Origin: Candidatus Shikimatogenerans bostrichidophilus
GTDB taxonomy: Bacteria > Bacteroidota > Bacteroidia > Flavobacteriales > Blattabacteriaceae
NCBI GenBank assembly: GCA_029851345.1
Contig: CP099831.1
Span: 121,514 to 185,513, forward strand
Direction of reading: 5' to 3'
DNA length: 64,000 nucleotides
The number at the start of each line of letters is the position of its first letter. Within the stretch, counting starts at the first letter, position 1. This document shows, piece by piece, positions 56,799-64,000 of the stretch. The position numbers and the translations under genes are program-made. Below the pieces are notes generated by a model. It saw only the letters and a program-made list of their open reading frames with translations. It searched no databases and was not told the DNA's origin.

Positions 56799-57362
56799 TT
56801 AATCATCTTTATTAATTTTTTTTACAGTAATTGTTAATACTATAGAATTTAATGGATGTAAAATTTTTATATTTTTTATAGGCTTATCTTTTAAAAGATC
56901 CTTAATATATATTTTATTACCAATATCTAAACTAGTTATATCTATTATAAATTCTTTAAAATAATTATTTAATGTTGTAAATATTTTTATTTTTCTTATT
57001 ACTATATTACATATACCACCTTTAGATATACCAATAGAATTTCCAATAGTTTTAACATTAGCAGTAAATTTAAATGGAATTTTTTTTTCTATTTTATAAA
57101 AATCAAAATGTAATATTTTTGTTTTAAATATATTATATTGTATATCCTTAATTAAACAATAAAATTCTTTATTATTATTATTTTTGTTTATTAGTTTAAT
57201 TTTTATTATATAATTTCTATTTTTTATTATTTTTTTAGCTTCTAATAAAGGTATATAACAAGATATATTTATCTTTTTATTATAAATAATACATGGTATT
57301 TCTCCATTTTTTTTATTTATAGATTTTTTTTTTCTAATAAAAATTTTAATTAAATTATCCAT
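56799..57362 (-). CDS. rplY: Ribosomal protein bL25 (TL5/CTC form)
   Basis: bL25 binds 5S rRNA. The 187 residues include GEIPCIIYNKK near residue 20, LIKDIQYNIFKTKILHFDFYKI near 69-90 (family L-x-x-x-Q-x-x-P-V-x-x-x-I-x-H-x-D-F), and the C-terminal domain of the long form with GNSIGISKGGICNIVIRKIKI and DITSLDIGNKIYIKDL. The C-terminus is trimmed compared with the 200-220 residues common in relatives. It overlaps ftsH by 8 bases. Confidence 0.93.
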   Translation of the reverse strand: MDNLIKIFIRKKKSINKKNGEIPCIIYNKKINISCYIPLLEAKKIIKNRNYIIKIKLINKNNNNKEFYCLIKDIQYNIFKTKILHFDFYKIEKKIPFKFTANVKTIGNSIGISKGGICNIVIRKIKIFTTLNNYFKEFIIDITSLDIGNKIYIKDLLKDKPIKNIKILHPLNSIVLTITVKKINKDD

Positions 57363-58767
57363 TTTTAATTATATTATCTATATCTTTTTTAAATAAAACT
57401 TTATATTTTAATAATTCTTTTGACAATAAATGTAGTATTTTAATATTTTTCAATATTATTTGTTTAGATCTTATAAATTCTAAACTTATTAATCTATTTA
57501 TTTTTTTATCAATTTTATATGCAGTTTGTTGACTATATGGGGGTTTATCTTTATAAGGATTAAAATTATAATATGAAATATTTGTTTTATATCCATACTT
57601 TGCTATTAAATTATAAGCTAATTTAGTACATTTATTTAAATCATCTATAGCCCCAGTTGAATAATTATTATAAATTAAATATTCGGATGCTCTACCTCCT
57701 AATATTACACAAATATTATTTTTAAAATAATTTAATAAATTATAATATTTTTCTTTTTGTAATAAAAATGTATAACCACAAAGTTTCTCTCTTGAATTAA
57801 TTGTAACTTTTATTAATTTATTATTCTTTAAAATATAATTTACTAATACATGACCAATTTCATGATATGCTATTCTTTTTAATTCTTTATTACTAAAAGA
57901 TATCTTTGATTCAAATCCAAATAAAAATCTATCAATAGCTTCATATAAATTATTATTATCAATTTTATTTTGTTTTTGTCTAAGAGCTATTAATGCTGCA
58001 TCATTACATATATTAAATATTTCTGCTGGACTTAATCCTATTGTAAGATTTGATAATTGATTAAAATTTATATTTTCTATTATTTTCATTTTATTTAAAT
58101 AATATTTTAAAATTTTTTTTCTATCTTTTTTATTTGGTAAATTTATTACAATTCTTTTATCAAATCTACCTGGTCTTAACAAGGCTTTATCTAATATATT
58201 TGATCTATTTGTTGCTCCTATAACTATTATATTTGTTTTATTTTCAAACCCATCCATTTCAATTAGTAATTGATTTAATGTATTTTCTATTTCATCACTC
58301 GACGTATGTAAATTTACTCGTTTCTTACCTATAGCATCTATTTCATCTATAAATATAATAGCCGGTGATATTTCTTTTGCTTTTTTAAATAATTCTCTGA
58401 TTCTATATGCACCTATACCTATATAAATTTCGACAAAAGAAGACCCAGATACATATAAAAATGGTATATTTATTTCTTGTGCTATTGCTTTTGCTAATAT
58501 TGTTTTCCCAGTACCTGGAGGCCCTTCTAATAGAATACCTAAAGGTATTTTACCACCTAATTTATTATAATTTTTATTATTATTTAAATAATATACAATT
58601 TCTTGTATTTCTTTTTTTGCATTGTCTAAACCTATAATATCTTTAAATTCAATTTTATTATTTGTTTTATTTTCATATATTTTTATATAATCACTATCTT
58701 TTTTTTTATTTAAAAAAAAAATAATTATAAAACATATAATAAATGATATAATTATATAATATATCAT
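57355..58767 (-). CDS. ftsH: Membrane-bound ATP-dependent protease FtsH, minimal form
   Basis: FtsH degrades membrane and regulatory proteins. Residues 2-19 form a single hydrophobic segment, with no second transmembrane helix and no periplasmic domain. The AAA module has [15 protein letters not shown], Walker [10 protein letters not shown] (81-89), Walker [12 protein letters not shown] (137-147) and [23 protein letters not shown]. The zinc protease motif HEIGH is at 302-306 and the third ligand Asp is in [10 protein letters not shown]. At 470 residues against about 640, the missing part is the N-terminal second helix plus periplasmic domain and the C-terminal tail. Both enzymatic sites look intact. 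Confidence 0.95.
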   Translation of the reverse strand: MIYYIIISFIICFIIIFFLNKKKDSDYIKIYENKTNNKIEFKDIIGLDNAKKEIQEIVYYLNNNKNYNKLGGKIPLGILLEGPPGTGKTILAKAIAQEINIPFLYVSGSSFVEIYIGIGAYRIRELFKKAKEISPAIIFIDEIDAIGKKRVNLHTSSDEIENTLNQLLIEMDGFENKTNIIVIGATNRSNILDKALLRPGRFDKRIVINLPNKKDRKKILKYYLNKMKIIENINFNQLSNLTIGLSPAEIFNICNDAALIALRQKQNKIDNNNLYEAIDRFLFGFESKISFSNKELKRIAYHEIGHVLVNYILKNNKLIKVTINSREKLCGYTFLLQKEKYYNLLNYFKNNICVILGGRASEYLIYNNYSTGAIDDLNKCTKLAYNLIAKYGYKTNISYYNFNPYKDKPPYSQQTAYKIDKKINRLISLEFIRSKQIILKNIKILHLLSKELLKYKVLFKKDIDNIIKNG

Positions 58768-58786
58768 AATTGTTTTTTTTTATTAA

Positions 58787-59146
58787 TTAATTTAATTTTA
58801 ATTTTGGATATTTTTTCCATAATTTATCTATTTCATAATAATATCTTATTTTTTTTAAAAAAATATTAATAATAATAGTATTATAATCTATTATAACCCA
58901 TTGGCAATTATTCACCCCCTCTATATTATTTGGGGAAATATTAAAATGTTTATTAATAGATAAAATAATTTTATTATATATTATTTTAATATGTATCTTA
59001 GATTTTCCTTCACATATAATTATAAAATTAAATAAATTATTATTTTTTTCTCTTGTATCTAATATTTTTATATTACGACCTTTAATTAAACGAATACTTT
59101 CTTTTATGTTTTTTATAAAAATTGAAATTTTTTTATTTATTTTCAC
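58787..59146 (-). CDS. rsfS: Ribosomal silencing factor RsfS
   Basis: RsfS binds uL14 and blocks subunit joining under poor conditions. The 119 residues have IRLIKGRNIKILDTREKNN (family I-x-x-x-K-A-x-D-I-x-x-L-D-x-R), FIIICEGKSKIHIKIIYNKI, NNIEGVNNCQWVIIDYNTIIINIFL (family EG-x-x-x-x-x-W-x-L-x-D-x-x-x-x-x-V-H-x-F) and YYEIDKLWKKYP. It lies 19 bases upstream of ftsH on the same strand, as in many Bacteroidota. It overlaps the next gene by one base. Confidence 0.94.
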   Translation of the reverse strand: MKINKKISIFIKNIKESIRLIKGRNIKILDTREKNNNLFNFIIICEGKSKIHIKIIYNKIILSINKHFNISPNNIEGVNNCQWVIIDYNTIIINIFLKKIRYYYEIDKLWKKYPKLKLN

Positions 59147-59835
59147 TATTTAATAATTATATTTTTATTATAATTTAATAAAAATAATTTTTTTTTTTTT
59201 TTTTTAAATAAATTTAAAGCTTTTTTTTTATTTATTACAATCTCTGGAAAAGTATTATAATGTACCCCTAAAATATAATTACAGTTTAATAATTTAGAAG
59301 CATATAAAGCATCTTTTATATTCATAGTATATCTTCCACCTATAGGTAAAATTAATAATTTAAACTTAAATTTAAATTTTTTCATATTATAAAATAAATC
59401 AGTATCACCAGATATATAAATAATTCTAGTATTATATTTTATAATAAACCCCCCTGGATTACCTCCATATGTCCCATCTTCAAAACTACTAGAATGTAAT
59501 GCATATACATACTTTATAAATATATTTTTATTTATATTAATAAATGAACCAAAATTAAAACTAAACGTTTTACATTGTTTTTTTTTATAATAAGCACATA
59601 TTTCATAATTTGAAATAATAATAGCATTAAATTTTTTAGAAATAAATTCTACGTCTTTAGTATGATCAATATGCGCATGAGTTACTAAAATATAATCGAT
59701 TTTATTAATTGTTTTTAAAATATTAAATTTTTTATTTAGTTTCGGATTACCTGTAAAAAAAGGATCTACTAAAATCTTTTTTCTTTCAATTAATAATAAT
59801 AAAGTTGAATGTGTATAATATTTAATTTTTATCAT
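59146..59835 (-). CDS. Metal-dependent hydrolase of the UPF0173 metallo-beta-lactamase fold family
   Basis: The 229 residues start IKIKYYTHSTLLLLIERKKILVDPFFTGNP, typical of UPF0173, followed by the metal motif VTHAHIDHTKD near residue 52-62, HSSSFEDGTYGGNPGGFII, YISGDTDLFYNM, LPIGGRYTMNIKDALYASKL and GVHYNTFPEI. All predicted metal ligands are present. The physiological substrate of this family is unknown, so a specific role is not given. It overlaps rpoC by 14 bases and rsfS by 1. Confidence 0.9.
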   Translation of the reverse strand: MIKIKYYTHSTLLLLIERKKILVDPFFTGNPKLNKKFNILKTINKIDYILVTHAHIDHTKDVEFISKKFNAIIISNYEICAYYKKKQCKTFSFNFGSFININKNIFIKYVYALHSSSFEDGTYGGNPGGFIIKYNTRIIYISGDTDLFYNMKKFKFKFKLLILPIGGRYTMNIKDALYASKLLNCNYILGVHYNTFPEIVINKKKALNLFKKKKKKLFLLNYNKNIIIK

Positions 59836-62800
59836 TAGATATATTTTTATTAAATTTTCTAAAAGATTTATAAAATCCTGTCCCTGCAGGTATTTTATTA
59901 CCTATTATAACATTTTCTTTTAATCCTTCCAAATTATCAGTTTTAGAACTTATAGCCGCTTCACTTAAAATTTTAGTTGTTTCCTGAAAAGAAGCAGCTG
60001 ATATAAATGATTTATTATATAATGCGGATTTTGTAATACCTAATAAAATTGGTTTTGCTATTGCTGGTTTAACATTAACTATTTTAATTATAGGTTTATT
60101 TTTTAATTTTAGTAATTTATTTATAATTAACATTTTATATTTATTTACATATTTACCTTTTCTATATTTTTTATAATTTTCTTTTATTTTTACCATTTGC
60201 ATAATTTTATTATTAATTTTTATAAATTTATCTTTATCAATAATCTTACCAACTAATAAATTAGTATCACCTATATCAATAATTTTAACTTTTGTCATCA
60301 TTTTATTAATAATTATTTCAAAATGTTTATTATTTATTTCAACCCCTTGTGATTTATAAACTTTTTGAATTTTATTAATTAAATATTTTTGTAAATATTT
60401 TATACCTTTTTTATATAATATATCCTCTAAAGAAATATATCCATCAGTTAAAGGATCTCCACATTTTATATAATCATTATCCTGTACTAAGATTTGTTTT
60501 GTATTTTTAATTATATATCTCTTTTGTTTTCTTAAATAAAAAGATTTTACTTTTATTTCATAAAATTTATTATTTATTTTTTTTATATTTATTAATCCAT
60601 CTATATCAGATAAAATTGAAGAATTATATGGTTTTCTAGCTTCAAATAATTCTGATAATTTAGGTAAACCCCCAGTTATATCTATAATATTTGAATATTT
60701 TCTTGGTATTTTTATTAAAATATCACCTTTTTTAATATTACTATTATTTTTTACATTTAAAATAGAACCGGTCGGTAAATGATAATCTTTTATTTTTATT
60801 TTCTTTTTATTTATTATAAATAAACTAGGTAAAAGATTTTTTTTAAAATTATCAATTATAATAGTCTCTTTATATCCAGTAATTTTATCTATATTAATTT
60901 TATAATTTATATTCTTTATAAAATTATTATATTTTACTATCCCATTATATTCTGAAATTAATAAAACATTATAGGGATCCCATTTATATATAATATCTCC
61001 TCTATTAATTTTATTCTTATTTTTAAAATTTAATATGCTTCCATAAGGTATATTTTTTTTTAATAATACAATTTTATCTTTATTTTTTATAATATATTTA
61101 GAAAATTTTGATATTACTATATATTTTTTATTTCTTTTTATAACTTTTAAATATTTAAAGTAAATTCTACCTTTATATTTTGATATTATTTCTGTATTTT
61201 TTGATATATCACTTACAGATCCCCCGATATGAAACGTTCTTAAAGTTAATTGTGTCCCTGGTTCACCTATAGATTGAGCTGCAATAACCCCAACAGATTC
61301 TCCTAAATTTACTAATTTTCCTGTTGACAAATTAGTCCCATAACATTTAGAGCACATACCATTTGGTGTCTCACAAGTAAACGCTGACCGGATTGTAATA
61401 GTATTAATTTTATAGTTATTAATAATTTTTATTTTTTTTTCATCTATAATACTATTTTTTTTAATTATTTTTGTTTTTTTATAATAAACGTCTAATAATA
61501 ATACACGACCTAATATGTCGGTCTTTGAGAAATTAAATTTTTTATTTTTTATAACTAATCCTTTAAATGTTTTACAATCTTTTTCTTGAATTATTATATC
61601 TTGTACTACATCTACTAATCTTCTAGTTAAATACCCAGCGTCGGCAGTTTTTAATGCAGTATCAGCTAATCCTTTTCTAGATCCATGAGTAGATATAAAA
61701 TATTCTAAAGATGATAACCCTTCTAAAAAATTTGATACTATTGGTGATTCAACTATATCTTTTTCTTTATTTTCATCTTTAAAATTACTAGTAATAGACA
61801 TATTATATTTTCTAGGCTTTGATATTAATCCTCTTAGTCCAGATATTTGTCTTATTTGGATTAAAGAACTTCTTGCACCTGAATCTAACATCATATAAAT
61901 AGAATTATATTTATTATATTTCATAATTTTATTTATTTGTTTAGATATCATTGAAGTATAATTACTCCATATATCAATAATTTTATTGTTTCTATCTTTA
62001 TAAGTTATTAATCCAATGTTATAATTTTTATATAATTCATTTATTTTTTTCTTTATTAAATAAATTATTTTACGTTTATATTTATATATAGATATATCTT
62101 CTATGTTAAATGATAACCCACCTTTATAACTATAAGATAAACCTATTTTTTTTAATCTATCTAAAAATTTAGTTGTAATAATAATATTAGTTTTATTTAA
62201 AATTTTAATTATTATTTTTTTTAAAACATTTTTTTTAATTAATTTATTAATAAATTTTATATTTTTATATTTAGGGATAATATTATTAAAAAATACTCTA
62301 CCAACTGTTGTATATATTATTTTATTTTTAATTTTTAATTTTATATGAGTATGTATATTAATATGAGATAAATTATAAGCTATTATAATTTCTTCTATAG
62401 AATAATAAATATTAACATTTTTTTTTATTTCATCTTTATACATTATAGTTAAATAATATAATCCTAATATAATATCTTGAGATGGAATAATTATCGGAGA
62501 ACCATTAGATATATTTAAAATATTTTGATATGGGAACATTAATAATTTAGCTTCTAATATTGATTCTAAAGATAATGGTAAATGTACTGCCATTTGATCA
62601 CCATCAAAATCAGCATTAAAAGCAGAACATACTAATGGATGCAATTTAATAGCTTTACTTCTAATTAATATAGGTTCAAAAGCCATAATACTAAATCTAT
62701 GTAAAGTAGGAGCTCTATTTAATAATATTGGATGTCCCTTAATTAAATTCTTTAAAATTATCCATAAAAATCTTTTTCTTTTTTTTATAATAGTTTTAGC

Positions 62801-64000
62801 ACTTTTTATAGTACTAGCTAGACCTAAATTTAATAATTTATTAATTAAAAATGGTTTATATAATTCTAAGGCTATTTTACTAGGTAACCCACATTGATAT
62901 AACTTTAAATTAGGTTCTACTACAATAACAGATCTAGCTGAATAATCTACTCTTTTACCTAATAAATTATGTCTAAATCGTCCTAACTTACCCTTTAATG
63001 AATCAGACAATGATTTTAAAACTCTATTATTACTTTCCGATCTAATTGCAAATATTTTTCTAGAATTATCTAATAAAGAATCTATGGCTTCCTGTAGCAT
63101 TCTTTTTTCATTTATTAATATAACTTCAGGAGCAACAACTTTCAACAATCTTTTTAACCTATTATTTCTAATTATTATTTTACGATATAAATCATTTAAA
63201 TCAGAACTTGCATATCGACCTCCATCTAATTGTATTAAGGGTCTCAAATCAGGAGGAATTACTGGTAATATAGTTAATACTAAATATTCAGGTTTACTTT
63301 TCCCTAGCCCTTTTAAAAATAGTTCTATTATATGTAAACTTTTTAAAATTTCTTTTCTTTTCGGATTATATTTAACTTTAGTTAATTTTCTTTTTAAATA
63401 CAAAAATTTTTTTTTTAAATTTATATTTTTTAACAAAAAATATATAGCGACTCCACCTGTTTTAATTAAAATTTTTATTTTTTTATTTAACAGATTTTTT
63501 TTTATTTTAAAATAAATTACCTCATCAACTAAATCATATTTTTTAAATATTTTATTATTAATTTTTATATATTTATATTTACCTAATGATAAAATGATAT
63601 ATTTTTCGTAATAAATTATTGATTCTATTTCCTTAGAACTTAGACCTATTAATGAAGATATTTTATTAGGTAAACATCTAAATCCCCAAATATGAACTAC
63701 AGGGACAGCTAATTTTATATGACCCATTCTTTCTCTACGAACAATTTTTTTGGTAACTTCTATCCCACATTTATCACATGTTATTCCTTTATATTTAATA
63801 TTTATATATTTCCCACAAGAACATTCATAATCTTTAATAGGACCAAATATTTTTTCACAAAATAAACCATATAATTCAGGTTTTTGACTTTTATAATTTA
63901 TAGTTTCAGCAGTTAATACTTCTCCATAAGAATCTTTTAAAATCATTTGTGGAGACGATAAACTTATTGTAATTTTATCTATATTATTTATTTTTATCAT
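59822..64000 (-). CDS. rpoC: RNA polymerase beta' subunit
   Basis: RpoC forms half of the active centre. The N-terminal zinc ribbon has YECSCGKYINIKYKGITCDKCG, the clamp region continues with RRERMGHIKLAVPVVHIW, and the catalytic Mg site is NADFDGDQMAVHLP near residue 460. The trigger-loop region is GLSSLEYFISTHGSRKGLADTALKTADAGYLTRR and the C-terminal CGDPLTDGYISLEDIL is recognisable. The 1392-residue frame starts at the last base of the window with ATG; relatives have about ten residues before ITIGLSSPESIL, so this start is plausible but an upstream one cannot be excluded. Confidence 0.97.
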   Translation of the reverse strand: MIKINNIDKITISLSSPQMILKDSYGEVLTAETINYKSQKPELYGLFCEKIFGPIKDYECSCGKYINIKYKGITCDKCGIEVTKKIVRRERMGHIKLAVPVVHIWGFRCLPNKISSLIGLSSKEIESIIYYEKYIILSLGKYKYIKINNKIFKKYDLVDEVIYFKIKKNLLNKKIKILIKTGGVAIYFLLKNINLKKKFLYLKRKLTKVKYNPKRKEILKSLHIIELFLKGLGKSKPEYLVLTILPVIPPDLRPLIQLDGGRYASSDLNDLYRKIIIRNNRLKRLLKVVAPEVILINEKRMLQEAIDSLLDNSRKIFAIRSESNNRVLKSLSDSLKGKLGRFRHNLLGKRVDYSARSVIVVEPNLKLYQCGLPSKIALELYKPFLINKLLNLGLASTIKSAKTIIKKRKRFLWIILKNLIKGHPILLNRAPTLHRFSIMAFEPILIRSKAIKLHPLVCSAFNADFDGDQMAVHLPLSLESILEAKLLMFPYQNILNISNGSPIIIPSQDIILGLYYLTIMYKDEIKKNVNIYYSIEEIIIAYNLSHINIHTHIKLKIKNKIIYTTVGRVFFNNIIPKYKNIKFINKLIKKNVLKKIIIKILNKTNIIITTKFLDRLKKIGLSYSYKGGLSFNIEDISIYKYKRKIIYLIKKKINELYKNYNIGLITYKDRNNKIIDIWSNYTSMISKQINKIMKYNKYNSIYMMLDSGARSSLIQIRQISGLRGLISKPRKYNMSITSNFKDENKEKDIVESPIVSNFLEGLSSLEYFISTHGSRKGLADTALKTADAGYLTRRLVDVVQDIIIQEKDCKTFKGLVIKNKKFNFSKTDILGRVLLLDVYYKKTKIIKKNSIIDEKKIKIINNYKINTITIRSAFTCETPNGMCSKCYGTNLSTGKLVNLGESVGVIAAQSIGEPGTQLTLRTFHIGGSVSDISKNTEIISKYKGRIYFKYLKVIKRNKKYIVISKFSKYIIKNKDKIVLLKKNIPYGSILNFKNKNKINRGDIIYKWDPYNVLLISEYNGIVKYNNFIKNINYKINIDKITGYKETIIIDNFKKNLLPSLFIINKKKIKIKDYHLPTGSILNVKNNSNIKKGDILIKIPRKYSNIIDITGGLPKLSELFEARKPYNSSILSDIDGLINIKKINNKFYEIKVKSFYLRKQKRYIIKNTKQILVQDNDYIKCGDPLTDGYISLEDILYKKGIKYLQKYLINKIQKVYKSQGVEINNKHFEIIINKMMTKVKIIDIGDTNLLVGKIIDKDKFIKINNKIMQMVKIKENYKKYRKGKYVNKYKMLIINKLLKLKNKPIIKIVNVKPAIAKPILLGITKSALYNKSFISAASFQETTKILSEAAISSKTDNLEGLKENVIIGNKIPAGTGFYKSFRKFNKNISNDKN

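Noticed and set aside
63084..63515. Plus-strand frame inside rpoC
   Set aside because: It is antisense to highly conserved beta' coding sequence.

Overview
The window is extremely AT-rich and gene-dense: introns, mobile elements, phage genes and CRISPR arrays are absent, intergenic gaps are short, and many genes overlap by a few bases. Almost every gene belongs to translation, replication/repair or transcription. Lysine, asparagine, isoleucine and tyrosine dominate the proteins, and poly(A)/poly(T) runs are everywhere. This is the signature of a highly reduced, obligate bacterial endosymbiont.

Several traits point to Bacteroidota (Flavobacteriia-like): gene order rplM-rpsI-rpsB-tsf, a short RpoD without region 1.1, DnaE with a fused N-terminal exonuclease, archaeal/eukaryal-type ProS and GlyS, KorA/KorB, a DUF3127 protein, a COG1579-type coiled-coil protein and a SufT-like DUF59 protein. 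Retention of aroB, aroC and aroK together with pfkA, in so small and AT-rich a genome, best fits the beetle tyrosine-supplementing symbionts 'Candidatus Shikimatogenerans'. Karelsulcia, Uzinura or a related insect symbiont are less likely alternatives. The assignment is inference from gene content; no search was run.

Layout. 1-9.6 kb: cca (5' end outside the window), a putative MutL C-terminal remnant, rsmG, tRNA-His, aspS, rpsO, pnp, rpoD, a perfect hairpin, pfkA, a DUF3127 protein with a hyperacidic repeat tail, and sufT-like. 9.6-18.7 kb: O-methyltransferase, cysS, proS, miaA, aroC, gyrB, rpsP, tRNA-Gln, fmt, tRNA-Lys. 18.7-26.6 kb: aroK, tilS, an editing-less thrS, infC with a non-AUG start, rpmI, rplT, rnz, mutS overlapping tRNA-Gly, tRNA-Leu. 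26.6-39.8 kb: dnaE, korB, tRNA-Leu(CAA), an AddB-like nuclease, trpS, rpmA, rplU, glyS, tRNA-Phe, tsf, rpsB, rpsI, rplM. 39.8-50.4 kb: dnaK, tRNA-Arg, a lone 5'-3' exonuclease, korA, dnaB, pheT, dnaN, tRNA-Asp, a COG1579-like protein, rpsU. 50.4-64 kb: hisS, a likely rpsT without AUG, aroB, gyrA, rplS, efp, rpmH, rplY, a minimal ftsH, rsfS, a metallo-hydrolase and rpoC.

Together these encode much of a self-contained translation system (eight aminoacyl-tRNA synthetases, tRNA maturation by Rnz, Cca, TilS and MiaA), a minimal replisome (DnaE with built-in proofreading, DnaN, DnaB, gyrase, 5'-3' exonuclease, MutS), and a metabolic remainder (glycolytic entry, shikimate pathway, 2-oxoacid:ferredoxin oxidoreductase) that fits supply of aromatic precursors to a host. 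Three genes (infC, dnaB, probably rpsT) have coding similarity running upstream of any ATG, GTG or TTG. No promoters are called, because -33/-7 type elements cannot be separated from background at this base composition.
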